A stretch of DNA of 64,000 bases from CAWIHS01 sp963836005. Its GTDB lineage: Bacteria > Pseudomonadota > Gammaproteobacteria > GRL18. The DNA is taken from assembly GCA_963836005.1 (NCBI GenBank), contig CAWIHS010000005.1:124001-188000 (forward strand), read 5' to 3'. The notes under the pieces were generated by a model. The model was not told the DNA's origin. It made no database searches and saw only the letters and a list, made by a program, of their open reading frames with translations. Positions within the stretch are counted from its first letter, which is position 1, and each line of letters begins with the position of its first letter. Shown piece after piece: positions 17,647-26,442 of the stretch. A program made the translations under genes and the position numbers.

Positions 17647-17728
17647 CAACAGTCATGAACCTGATAACAGCAGTCATGAACCTGATAACAACAGTCATGA
17701 ACCTGATAACAGCAGCCATGAATTATAG
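17647..17728. repeat. 21-bp tandem repeat upstream of the DsrE-like gene
   Basis: Three full units of CA-A/G-CAGTCATGAACCTGATAA plus a degenerate fourth occupy the spacer between nagZ and the DsrE-like gene. The unit length is a multiple of three, but no open frame of a gene uses it. Confidence 0.85.
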
Positions 17729-17743
17729 CCGAATTTAGTGCCA

Positions 17744-18787
17744 TTATAGTAATGTCAAAGAAGGCTCATCAACATATTTTTCCAGCATGCTTTTTGCCAG
17801 AGTCCAGCGTTGCTGATGAGTCAGCTCTTCACGAGAATAAAATTCTTTTGCATGCAGATGGGCCAGTCTAAGACTTGAAGCCGGAGAGGAATATCCTTCC
17901 AGACTTTTGACTGCTTCCCAGGCTCCTTCTCTGCTGTTGCAGATCAAGGCCATATCACAACCTGCATCCAGTGCAAGTCTGGCGCGCTCGGCATAATTGC
18001 CGGCAAAAGCAGCCCCCTGCATACTTAAATCATCACTAAAAACGGCGCCCTGAAATCTCATTCTGTTTCTTAATATCTCTTTAATCCAGAAACTGGAAAA
18101 CCCGGCCGGATTTTTATCCACACGAGGATAAATCACATGAGCCATCATCAGGGCATTAATGCCTGAATCAATTAAAAGCTGAAAAGGCTTTAGATCTTCC
18201 ATTTCTATTTCGCTAAGGCTGCGTTCATCAATCGGCATGGCGATATGAGAATCGGCCTCAATGGAACCATGTCCAGGAAAGTGTTTCCCGGTAGCCTGCA
18301 TATCTGCTTCATGCATGCCCCGGGTAAAAGCCTGGGCAAGTTTTGCGGCAACAAAACAGTCTTTATGAAAAGCACGATCGCCAATCACTGCACTAATGCC
18401 CTTATCAATATCCAGTATAGGTGCGAAACTAATATCGATACCCGCAGAACGCACTTCACTGGCCATCAGCCAGCCGCATTGCCGTGCCAGTTCAAGGGCC
18501 TGCTTATGGTCGATTTCATAAATTTCACCAAAACGCCGCATCGCAGGCAAAATAGTAAAACCATCTTTAAAGCGCTGCACCCGACCGCCTTCCTGATCAA
18601 CGGCTATGAGTAATCTCGGTGTTTTGATGGCCTGAATCGACTGGACCAGCTTTTCAAGTTGTTCCAGGGAAAAATAATTTCGACTGAACAGGATCACCCC
18701 CCCAACCAGAGGGTCAGAAAGCAGCAGCCTGTCATCTGCAGTCAGTTCAATTCCTTCAATATCAACCATCAGTGGGCCAAGTGTCAT
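17744..18787 (-). CDS. nagZ: Beta-N-acetylhexosaminidase NagZ
   Basis: A 347-residue cytoplasmic glycoside hydrolase family 3 enzyme. It removes N-acetylglucosamine from anhydro-muropeptides during cell-wall recycling. Visible motifs are DQEGGRVQR (64-72), the family signature KHFPGHG (168-174) with the flexible-loop histidine, and FSDDLSM (250-256) with the nucleophilic aspartate. No signal peptide is present. It follows two peptide ABC permease genes by 19 bases on the same strand, which supports a murein-recycling context. Confidence 0.95.
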   Translation of the reverse strand: MTLGPLMVDIEGIELTADDRLLLSDPLVGGVILFSRNYFSLEQLEKLVQSIQAIKTPRLLIAVDQEGGRVQRFKDGFTILPAMRRFGEIYEIDHKQALELARQCGWLMASEVRSAGIDISFAPILDIDKGISAVIGDRAFHKDCFVAAKLAQAFTRGMHEADMQATGKHFPGHGSIEADSHIAMPIDERSLSEIEMEDLKPFQLLIDSGINALMMAHVIYPRVDKNPAGFSSFWIKEILRNRMRFQGAVFSDDLSMQGAAFAGNYAERARLALDAGCDMALICNSREGAWEAVKSLEGYSSPASSLRLAHLHAKEFYSREELTHQQRWTLAKSMLEKYVDEPSLTLL

Positions 18788-18805
18788 TTTTCTTTCTCTA
18801 ATAGT

Positions 18806-19606
18806 TTATTGATTTTTTACATCCAGTTTGTCACGCACAGCATCGCCCAGCATATTAATCGAGAGCACCACCAGCATCAATGCGATGCCGGGAACCAGAA
18901 CCATATGCGGCGCCATGAGCAGATACTGGCTGCCGTCCCTGATCATACTGCCCCAGGATGCCTGCGGCGCCTGTACTCCCAGCCCCAGAAAAGACAGGCC
19001 TGCTTCGGCAATGACAATACTGGCCAGACCGAAAGTAAACTCAATCAATAACGGAGCAATGATCAGCGGTACGATATGCCATACAATGATTCTAGCATGA
19101 GAAGCACCCAATGCCTGTGCAGACAGGACATGTTCTCGCTGTTTTATCGCCATGACCTGTGCCCGGGATAAGCGGGCATAGCCTACCCAGCCGACAATGC
19201 TCAGGGCAATTATCACATTAGTGATCCCGGGCCCCATCAGTCCCGACAAAGCAATAGCCAGCAATATTCCGGGAAAAGCCAGAAAAACATCCGTGATCCT
19301 GATCAGAAAATGATCCCACCGACCACCGACATAACCGCTGATCACTCCAATTGTAGTACCAATAGACAAGGAAACAAAGATCACACCAAAAGCAACAATA
19401 AAAGATGTTCTGGCACCAGTCAACAGACGGTCAAACAGCTTTCTACCCAGATCATCATAACCCAGAAGACTCTGTTCATCACTGCCGAAGAGGATTTTTT
19501 CCAGATGAATTTCATTCGGCTGCAGATTCAGTACTGGCAATAATGCTATTGCGAATACCCAAAAGAGTAAAACAGCCAGCGAAAGATAGGCTTTCAAAGG
19601 CATCAT
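18806..19606 (-). CDS. Peptide ABC transporter permease, DppC/OppC type
   Basis: A 266-residue inner-membrane permease with about six hydrophobic segments and the EAA loop that contacts the ATPase (EHVLSAQALGASHARIIVWHIVP). The N-terminal OppC-type domain mentions LFGSDEQSLLGYDDLGRKLFDRLL, typical of the family. It overlaps the upstream dppB-like gene by four bases (ATGA). No ATP-binding subunit is encoded nearby. Confidence 0.9.
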   Translation of the reverse strand: MMPLKAYLSLAVLLFWVFAIALLPVLNLQPNEIHLEKILFGSDEQSLLGYDDLGRKLFDRLLTGARTSFIVAFGVIFVSLSIGTTIGVISGYVGGRWDHFLIRITDVFLAFPGILLAIALSGLMGPGITNVIIALSIVGWVGYARLSRAQVMAIKQREHVLSAQALGASHARIIVWHIVPLIIAPLLIEFTFGLASIVIAEAGLSFLGLGVQAPQASWGSMIRDGSQYLLMAPHMVLVPGIALMLVVLSINMLGDAVRDKLDVKNQ

Positions 19607-20529
19607 TCATGCCCCAGTCGAATTCTGGGTTCTAATAACGCATAGACAATATCGGTCAATGTGTTTATCAGCACATAGGTAGCGCTGATCAGCAGGATGC
19701 AGGCCTGAACCACGGGATAGTCGCGTTTTTGAATGGATTCAATGGTCAGTTGCCCCAATCCAGGCCAGGAAAAGACGATTTCCGTGATCACTGCTCCGGC
19801 CAGTAAAGCACCAATCTGCAAACCTATCAGGGTAATGACCGGCAACAGCGCATTACGAAGTGCATGCACACCAATAATACGCAATGCACTCACACCTTTC
19901 GCTTTTGCGGTACGTATATAATCCTCATTCAGTACCTCCAGTAAAGAAGAACGGATCATGCGCGATAAAATCGCCGCCAGAGCCGTTCCTAAAGTCAGGG
20001 CAGGCAGGATCAGTGAATCCAGTCCTTCCTTGCCGCTGACCGGAAACCACCCCAGAGAAACCGAAAAGACCAGAATCAGCAAGGGTCCCATCAGAAAATT
20101 GGGGATAGATACCCCCAGCAGCGAAAAGCTCATGGCTGCGGCATCGGCAAACCGATCTTTGTTAAGCGCGGAAATGATCCCCAGTGGAAAAGCAATACTC
20201 AGAGCGACCAGTAATGAAGCTCCGGTCAACTGAACTGTAGGTCCAATACGTCCGGCTAGCAGTTCAGAAATGGGTTTTTGTGAGTGCAGTGATTGCCCCA
20301 GGTCAAAACTCAATAGTCCTTTAAGAAAAGCGAAAAACTGGATAAGTAGCGGTTTATCCAGACCAAGGTTATGTCTTAAGGCTTCACGATCAACTGCAGT
20401 TGCCGATTCACCCAACATCACTTCAACCGGATCACCGGGAACCAGATGAATTAACATAAAGACCATAAAAACCACACCCAGAATAACGATCAGGGCACTG
20501 ATCAAACGGGAAAGAATATAGTTAAGCAT
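19603..20529 (-). CDS. Peptide ABC transporter permease, DppB/OppB type
   Basis: A 308-residue permease with six hydrophobic segments. The N-terminus LSRLISALIVILGVVFMVF, the motif LIHLVPGDPVEVMLGE (about 27-42) and the EAA loop DYIRTAKAKGVSALRIIGVHALRN are characteristic of DppB/OppB proteins. It pairs with the overlapping DppC-type gene to form the membrane channel of a di- or oligopeptide importer. Confidence 0.92.
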   Translation of the reverse strand: MLNYILSRLISALIVILGVVFMVFMLIHLVPGDPVEVMLGESATAVDREALRHNLGLDKPLLIQFFAFLKGLLSFDLGQSLHSQKPISELLAGRIGPTVQLTGASLLVALSIAFPLGIISALNKDRFADAAAMSFSLLGVSIPNFLMGPLLILVFSVSLGWFPVSGKEGLDSLILPALTLGTALAAILSRMIRSSLLEVLNEDYIRTAKAKGVSALRIIGVHALRNALLPVITLIGLQIGALLAGAVITEIVFSWPGLGQLTIESIQKRDYPVVQACILLISATYVLINTLTDIVYALLEPRIRLGHE

Positions 20530-20585
20530 ATAAATTTTTAGTATTTTTAAGTTTCATTGACGGGATTCTGAGCGCTTATTCGTAG

Positions 20586-21161
20586 CTATTCTTCAATAAA
20601 TACCGCAATACCCGCTTCGACCTGATTGAATAATGTAATCACATCTGAGTTGCGCATTTTGATACAGCCATGGGAGCTGGGGATCCCCATAGGATCATCA
20701 TCCGGACAGCCGTGAATGTAAACATAACGGCGCATGGTGTCCTGGTTTCCGAGTCGATTGAAACCCGTTTCCAGACCGCTGAGCCACATAATACGCGTCA
20801 GAATCCAGTCTCGGTCGGGCTGTTGTTGTTTTAAGTCCTGGGAATATATTTCACCGGTTGGGCGGCGTGCGACAAAGACTGTATTTTCAAGGCATTGATC
20901 ACCGATTTTAGCTCTGATCTGATGCCAGCCTCTGGGCGTACATTCACTGCCGAACTGTTCTCCTGTACCGTTTCTGGCAGTCGCAATACTGGCTTGAAAC
21001 AGGATATGATCTTTTTCTCTTAATTGCAGCTGCTGTGCGGAAACTGACACTAGAATATAGCGTCCACGATCTTTTAGTGCCGCAGCAATGCAGTGCGGTA
21101 AATTTTCCGGGTTGGGGCTATTATCCCTCATATCTGACAGGTTGTTTCTTTTTGACATCAT
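20586..21161 (-). CDS. L,D-transpeptidase (YkuD domain)
   Basis: A 191-residue protein with a YkuD catalytic domain. The motif HGCPDDDPMGIPSSHGCIKM holds the catalytic cysteine and preceding histidine. The family makes 3-3 cross-links in peptidoglycan or attaches proteins to it. No signal peptide is seen, so the start or location is uncertain. An alternative ATG at 21131 would shorten it by ten residues. It overlaps the end of the solute-binding protein gene by 41 bases (11 with the alternative start) and precedes the peptide permeases. Confidence 0.88.
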   Translation of the reverse strand: MMSKRNNLSDMRDNSPNPENLPHCIAAALKDRGRYILVSVSAQQLQLREKDHILFQASIATARNGTGEQFGSECTPRGWHQIRAKIGDQCLENTVFVARRPTGEIYSQDLKQQQPDRDWILTRIMWLSGLETGFNRLGNQDTMRRYVYIHGCPDDDPMGIPSSHGCIKMRNSDVITLFNQVEAGIAVFIEE

Positions 21162-22677
21162 TTAATCCATCATAGTTTCCATCAGCAGAGACTCGATAAG
21201 CCTCAAGATCTTTCCGGTAAAAGGCGATATTATCTTCATACCAGAGTGAGACATAGGGCAGTAACTGGTGCAATTTTTGCTGTAAGCGCTGGTAGATCTG
21301 CGCCTGTGTATTGAGCACTGGTTCCTGTTCTGCCTGTTCAATCAGCACATCGATCTGGCGCTTATCCAGCCTGCCGCGATTGGCTCCCGAGGGCGGCAGA
21401 GACTGGCTATGGAAAACATAACGAAAAATATCCGGTGTTTTAATACCCACCCAGGTCAGACTATAAAGCTGAAAATGACCTTTTTTAATATCCCCGTAAA
21501 ACGTCCCCCAGTCATAACTTCGGATATCTACATCGATAAAGATTTTCTTCAGTTGACTCTGGATAATAGTTGCAATACGGATCCGGAATGGATCACTGCT
21601 GGTTTTATACACGAGTTTCAGGCGTTTTGTTTGAGTATAACCCAGCTTCTGCATCAGTTTTTGTGCTTTAGTTAAATCAAAATCATAGCTGACAAGTTCA
21701 GCGCCGGCCCAATGCCGGGCAGGAAAGAAACCATTCGCCGGCGTGGCCGCGTCGCCCAGTGCGTAATGAATGATCCTGGGACGATCCAGCGCATGAGCGA
21801 TGGCTCTTCTCAGCGCAGGCTGGCTGGTTTGTTGATCCATCAGATTAAACCCCAGATAACTGTAGTTCGAGCCTTTTTTGACGGCGGATACAATTGCTGG
21901 CTGTTTTCTAAGGTAGGTAATATGCTCCGGGGGTAAATTATTTTGCAGCAGATCAAGTTCCCCTCTGAGCAGTTTTAGGACTCTGACCGTCGGGTCCTTA
22001 ACTTTAATAAATTCAAAATTCTGCTGATCTTTAGTTCTTTGTAAAACCAGCTTGCCGTCATAGGGCCAGTTGACGAAACGAAAAGTACCGCTGCCTACTG
22101 GCCGGCTATTGAACGCATGTCCAGCGCGAATTAAATCAGCAGGCATTATACCAACCACCAGAAATGCAGGAAACAGCGGATCAGGCCTATCCAGAAGGAA
22201 ATCTACACTGCGATCATCAAGCCGAATAATTGTTTTGATATGTTTGAGCGTATTTCGGTGGGGTGAGCCATTGGTTTCATCCAGAATATAATCATAGGTT
22301 GCTTTGATATCGTCACTGCTGAGTAACTTGCCATGATGAAAATAGTTATTCCCCCGTAAAATAAATCGGTAATGGCTATTACTCAACTTTTGCCATCGGG
22401 TTATTCCCGCCCTCGGCAGATCATGCTCATCAAACTCAATCAGTTTTTGATAAATAAGACGGTTGATACGGCTAGACTCGGCATCAGTCGCGAATCGAGG
22501 GTCCAAAGTGACCGGTGCACTGATAATACCAAAACGAACAGGCTGAAGATTCGTTTCAGTCACACCCTGAAGGGCAGCTTTATCTTCACAGGCCGATAAC
22601 AGTGCCAGCAGAAATAGTATACTGAAACGCTTAAATGCCCAATTTATCAATCTACTGCGATCCTTGAAGCCATGCAT
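21121..22677 (-). CDS. Peptide ABC transporter solute-binding lipoprotein
   Basis: A 518-residue family 5 solute-binding protein (SBP_bac_5). The signal ends in a lipobox (LLALLSAC, Cys at about 29). Typical blocks include TLDPRFATDAESSRINRLIYQ, DIKATYDYILD, NYSYLGFNLMD and ALRRAIAHALDRPRII. It would capture peptides, possibly murein peptides, and deliver them to the DppB/DppC-type permeases encoded just downstream beyond an L,D-transpeptidase. Confidence 0.92.
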   Translation of the reverse strand: MHGFKDRSRLINWAFKRFSILFLLALLSACEDKAALQGVTETNLQPVRFGIISAPVTLDPRFATDAESSRINRLIYQKLIEFDEHDLPRAGITRWQKLSNSHYRFILRGNNYFHHGKLLSSDDIKATYDYILDETNGSPHRNTLKHIKTIIRLDDRSVDFLLDRPDPLFPAFLVVGIMPADLIRAGHAFNSRPVGSGTFRFVNWPYDGKLVLQRTKDQQNFEFIKVKDPTVRVLKLLRGELDLLQNNLPPEHITYLRKQPAIVSAVKKGSNYSYLGFNLMDQQTSQPALRRAIAHALDRPRIIHYALGDAATPANGFFPARHWAGAELVSYDFDLTKAQKLMQKLGYTQTKRLKLVYKTSSDPFRIRIATIIQSQLKKIFIDVDIRSYDWGTFYGDIKKGHFQLYSLTWVGIKTPDIFRYVFHSQSLPPSGANRGRLDKRQIDVLIEQAEQEPVLNTQAQIYQRLQQKLHQLLPYVSLWYEDNIAFYRKDLEAYRVSADGNYDGLNDVKKKQPVRYEG

Positions 22678-22700
22678 CTCAAAATCCTGGATTATCCTTT

Positions 22701-23168
22701 TTACCAGTTTTTGTAAGGATGATTGACCAGAACAGAATTGTAATATCGTTTATCATCAGAAACCTCTGCTCCCAACCAGTCAGGTTTATTAAATGCTTCA
22801 TTCTCATTCTGCAGCTCTATTTCGGCAACGATCAATCCTTCGTTATCACCCCGAAATTCATCGATCTCCCATTGTTTATCATCCACCATGACATAATTGC
22901 GTATTTTTTCAATCAAGGGGCCATCACACAGGCTGGACAATAATTCATCAGCATCATCAAGCGGAATACTGTATTCATATTCCCGGCGAGTAACACCCAG
23001 TGTGGCCCCTTTGATATTGATATTGGCTTTTTGACCTTCAATACGGATCCGCACCGATGATTTTTCTGATCCGGCCAGATAGCCCTGACGAAACGCAATA
23101 GATTTAACCACATTGCTGCGCCAGTTATCATTTCGCAGCAGGAACTTTTTTTCGATTTCAATTCCCAT
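22701..23168 (-). CDS. CYTH-domain inorganic triphosphatase
   Basis: A 155-residue protein from the ATG at 23168 (MGIEIEKKFLL); a longer frame starts at 23183. The ExExK signature of the CYTH superfamily is present as EIEKK. Later strands with alternating charges (SVRIRIEGQKANINIKG, REYEYSIPL, WEIDEFRGDNEGLIVAEIEL) line the tunnel that binds triphosphate and metal. E. coli YgiF and similar short proteins hydrolyse inorganic triphosphate. The substrate here is not proven. Confidence 0.88.
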   Translation of the reverse strand: MGIEIEKKFLLRNDNWRSNVVKSIAFRQGYLAGSEKSSVRIRIEGQKANINIKGATLGVTRREYEYSIPLDDADELLSSLCDGPLIEKIRNYVMVDDKQWEIDEFRGDNEGLIVAEIELQNENEAFNKPDWLGAEVSDDKRYYNSVLVNHPYKNW

Positions 23169-23199
23169 AATAATATTCAGCATACTTCCAAAGACGGGA

Positions 23200-24534
23200 T
23201 TATTTTACAAATACAGCAATAGATTCTACATGAGCGGTATGAGGAAACATATCCATGACACCGGCTTTGAGTAATTTATAACCCTGTTGATGCACCATGA
23301 TTTCAGTATCCCGCGCCAGCGTGGAAGGATTGCAGGAAACATAGACTATGGTATGCGCAGCAAAATTGGCTGAATTTTGTATGATCTCTCTGGCTCCGCT
23401 GCGAGCCGGATCCAGTAAGATGCGATCATATTTTTGTTTCGCCCAGGAGAAACCTGAAATATCCTGGAATAAATCCGCAGCATAGTAATCAACATTAGTT
23501 AAGCCATTTTTTTGCGCATTTTCCCTGGCCCGAATGACCAGTTCATCACTACCTTCAATCCCGGTAACATGTCTGACTTTTGTCGCAATCGGCAAAGTGA
23601 AGTTACCCAGACCGCAGAACAGATCGAGGATTTTATCTTCCGGCTGGGGATCCAGCAGCTTAAGAGCAAGCTCAATCATTTTCCTGTTTATTTCACCGTT
23701 GACCTGGGTAAAATCAGTCGGTTTAAATTCATTGATGATATTAAACTCAGGCAGAGCATAACTTAATGGATGAAAATCTTTATCAGCCGGCCAGATCCGC
23801 TGAACACTGCCAGGCCCTCCAGGCTGCAGATACATGTGCAGATTCATTTGTTCGGCATAGGCAATGATTTGACGCTTGTCTGAATCAGTCATTGGCTGCA
23901 GATGACGGATAATGAAAGCGCCCTGCTGATCGCCAAAAGCAACCTCGATTTGCGGGATCTGATCATAGATACTCAGACCTCGAAGCATCTGTGCCAGTTC
24001 AGTCAGATGCAGACCGACATCAGGATGTAGCACTTTACAGCGTTCAATCTCGGCTAAAAAGTTACTGTGCTTTTCCCGGAAGCCTACCAGCATTTTATCT
24101 TTTTTGACGACAAACCGAACTCCCAGACGTGCTTTACGCCGATAGCCCCAGTGCGGTCCTGAAAGCGGCGGCAAGACCGTTTCAGGTGCCGATTTTCCAA
24201 TACGCCTGAGATTCTCCAGCAGCACGCCCTGTTTAAGCAAAATCTGTTGATCTTCCGCCAGATGCTGAAGACTGCAGCCTCCGCAGATTGCAAAATGCGG
24301 ACAGCCGGGTTCTATTCTGTAAGGTGAAGCTTTGATCACCTCATGAACTTTGGCTTCAGCAATATTCCTGCGTTTTGCAGTATACAGAAATGTGATTTCC
24401 TCGCCTTCTAAAGCACCATCTACAAAAATCGTACGGTCATCAACATGACAGATACCCTTGCCATCATGACTGGCTGATTCAATGGTCGCTCGAACGGGAT
24501 CCCGGGGAAGTTTTGCTTTACGTCGTCTGGGCAT
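23200..24534 (-). CDS. rlmD: 23S rRNA m5U1939 methyltransferase
   Basis: A 444-residue SAM-dependent RNA methyltransferase. An N-terminal TRAM domain (about 10-70) precedes a [4Fe-4S] cluster site with Cys78, Cys84, Cys87 and Cys166. The methyltransferase domain shows DLFCGLGNFTLP (SAM binding), LLDPARSGA, and the nucleophile in VYVSCNPSTLARD. The length matches E. coli RlmD/RumA (433). The CYTH gene follows by 31 bases. Confidence 0.95.
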   Translation of the reverse strand: MPRRRKAKLPRDPVRATIESASHDGKGICHVDDRTIFVDGALEGEEITFLYTAKRRNIAEAKVHEVIKASPYRIEPGCPHFAICGGCSLQHLAEDQQILLKQGVLLENLRRIGKSAPETVLPPLSGPHWGYRRKARLGVRFVVKKDKMLVGFREKHSNFLAEIERCKVLHPDVGLHLTELAQMLRGLSIYDQIPQIEVAFGDQQGAFIIRHLQPMTDSDKRQIIAYAEQMNLHMYLQPGGPGSVQRIWPADKDFHPLSYALPEFNIINEFKPTDFTQVNGEINRKMIELALKLLDPQPEDKILDLFCGLGNFTLPIATKVRHVTGIEGSDELVIRARENAQKNGLTNVDYYAADLFQDISGFSWAKQKYDRILLDPARSGAREIIQNSANFAAHTIVYVSCNPSTLARDTEIMVHQQGYKLLKAGVMDMFPHTAHVESIAVFVK

Positions 24535-25022
24535 TTATAAATACGCTTGTGCTTATGAAAATAACTCACACATACTAACAAATGCCTGATTATTAGTTAA
24601 GATATATGTATAGTAACTACCTGGTATCTATCCATAAATAGCCATTCTGGCTATTTATGGAACGAAAAAGATAAAGTGTGATTTCTCTTTTTAACACATT
24701 TTCAATCACTTGCTTTTATTGAAAGTAACTTCTCAATAAGTCCGTGCAAAATCCCCTCCCTCTATCAGGGGGAGGGTTAGGGTGGGGGTTAAATTCTTAA
24801 TTAAACACATTACCCCCATCCTGGCCTTCCCCCTTAAAAGGGGAAGGAACTTGAACTGCACGGACTTATTGAGAAGTTACTCTTGAAAATGACGGTACAT
24901 GCTTGAGTGGCCGGTTAGATCTGCTCTACAGTTAGCTCAAATCTATGAACCCGTATGTCCGGTGTAAAAAGAAAAGAATGCAGCGGTCGTTTCTAAAGGC
25001 CCATTGATGAAGAATTGAATCT
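24535..25022. other. 488-base divergent spacer with hairpin and family A element
   Basis: It holds a perfect 13-bp inverted repeat with a 3-base loop (24632-24660, CCATAAATAGCCA and its complement). It also holds the family A element at 24725-24880. No gene is seen. The hairpin lacks a uridine tract and lies upstream of rlmD, so its role is unclear. Confidence 0.6.
24725..24880. repeat. Family A inverted-repeat element with G-quadruplex motif
   Basis: 156 bases with ends GTAACTTCTCAATAAGTCCG and the exact complement ending in GTTAC at 24880. The flanking octamers TATTGAAA and TCTTGAAA match at seven of eight positions. Two inner hairpins are formed by C-rich and G-rich arms. Four G-tracts with 1-3 base loops lie at 24768-24788. 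Non-coding. Confidence 0.85.
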
Positions 25023-25769
25023 ATGCACAAGAACCTGAAGCTCTGCCTGAAACTTGCACTGTTATCCCTGAGTCAGCTGTTAATCTCCTGCACATCCCCC
25101 ATGCCTGCAGTTAAACCGGTGACACAACATCACATCCCTGCGCCGCAAAGTATCGTCAATACCGATGAAAATCATTATTGGTGGTATGCCCGTTTTAAAT
25201 TAGCCTGGGACGGTGAAGCAGAAACACTGGATTTAGCAAAAGATCTGATTATAGCTCATCAACTGATCAATCCCATTCTGAGAGAGAATAACAGCATTAA
25301 GTTATGGCGTTTTCATCGCCGTGCAGCCAATGATGTGGCCGGACATCAGTTTTCATTTATTTTCTATGCTGATCCTCAAACCGCAGCACAGATATTTACG
25401 CATATTAAGCATAACTCATTGACCAGGCAGCTAATAGAACAAAATATCATGGCTGAGGTCAAACTGGACAATCCGCAGATCCCCAGACGTTCAAAGATTG
25501 AAGATACCAGTGACAAAAGCTGGTCGAAAAATCTGCAGCAAAGCTGGCCGTATTATATTATGGGGGTCAGTATCATGTGGCTGGATTTGCTTAACCGCGA
25601 AATTGATGCCGATAAACTGGCTGCTCTTGATTCCGTTACAGCCCGGATGGAATACTATCATTCTGTCAATGACGCCTTAACTCAGTTGTGGAAAAAGCAG
25701 GGCAAACATGCTTTTTACCACCATATTAATGCTATTTTTGGGTATGAACCAATGGAAATCAGATTTTGA
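25023..25769 (+). CDS. Lipoprotein of unknown function
   Basis: A 248-residue protein whose signal ends in a lipobox (LLISC, Cys at about 23). The mature part begins with a proline-rich linker. A WWYARFKLAW block and a long alpha/beta region follow, with no catalytic motif I recognise. A second WPYYIMGVSIMWLDLL segment near the middle resembles a buried helix and recalls proteins annotated only as hypothetical lipoproteins in gammaproteobacteria. It is followed after 79 bases by arfB. Confidence 0.6.
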   Translation: MHKNLKLCLKLALLSLSQLLISCTSPMPAVKPVTQHHIPAPQSIVNTDENHYWWYARFKLAWDGEAETLDLAKDLIIAHQLINPILRENNSIKLWRFHRRAANDVAGHQFSFIFYADPQTAAQIFTHIKHNSLTRQLIEQNIMAEVKLDNPQIPRRSKIEDTSDKSWSKNLQQSWPYYIMGVSIMWLDLLNREIDADKLAALDSVTARMEYYHSVNDALTQLWKKQGKHAFYHHINAIFGYEPMEIRF

Positions 25770-25848
25770 GAACAGCTATTGATGTTTTCTATAATGGGCT
25801 TGTATGCAGGCTAATAAGCGCTATCTGTTGCTATATGGCCCCCGTTAG

Positions 25849-26283
25849 ATGAACTACACTTCTCCCTGCATACTGCAAATCTCCAGTCAGCTCATGATCC
25901 CGGCCGATGAAATTGAATTTAATTTTATTCGCGCCCGGGGGCCGGGTGGTCAGAATGTCAATAAGGTAGCAACCGCTGTGCATCTGCGTTTTGATATCAA
26001 AGCTTCGTCTTTACCGCCAATCTACAAAGAAAAACTACTACTGTTTAAAGATCATCATATTAACGCTGACGCAATAATCGTGATCAAAGCTCAGCGTTTT
26101 CGCAGTCAGGAAAAAAATCGTGAAGATGCAATGCAAAGGCTGGCTGAGATTATCCGTCAGGCCCTGGTGACAAAAAAAAAACGCAAAGCCACCAGACCCA
26201 CACGGGGTTCACAGCAAAGACGCATGGATAGCAAATCAAAGCATGGTAAGCAGAAAGCCTTAAGAGGCAAGGTTAAGCTTTAG
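25849..26283 (+). CDS. arfB: Alternative ribosome-rescue factor / peptidyl-tRNA hydrolase ArfB
   Basis: A 144-residue member of the release-factor domain family. The catalytic GGQ loop is at residues 33-35 in RARGPGGQNVNKV. The C-terminal tail is rich in Lys and Arg (KKKRKATRPTRGSQQRR and so on) and inserts into the empty mRNA channel of stalled ribosomes. It is slightly longer at the N-terminus than the E. coli protein (140 residues). It releases peptides from non-stop ribosomes. Confidence 0.93.
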   Translation: MNYTSPCILQISSQLMIPADEIEFNFIRARGPGGQNVNKVATAVHLRFDIKASSLPPIYKEKLLLFKDHHINADAIIVIKAQRFRSQEKNREDAMQRLAEIIRQALVTKKKRKATRPTRGSQQRRMDSKSKHGKQKALRGKVKL

Positions 26284-26442
26284 CCGTTGCCGTTGCCTTT
26301 GAATTTGCTTTAACAAAAGCATTAATGATCTTTTGCCCATTCTGATTCCAAAATATGTCTACACTGTCTCAGAAAAAGCCCTGAAAGTGAGAGTATTATG
26401 ATTTTATAATTAAAAATTTCATCCAACCCTCTGGGGGATATT

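Noticed and set aside
24723..24890. Family A element considered as a CRISPR or an sRNA gene
   Set aside because: There are no spacers or repeat arrays. The copies are dispersed and flanked by duplications, which fits mobility better.
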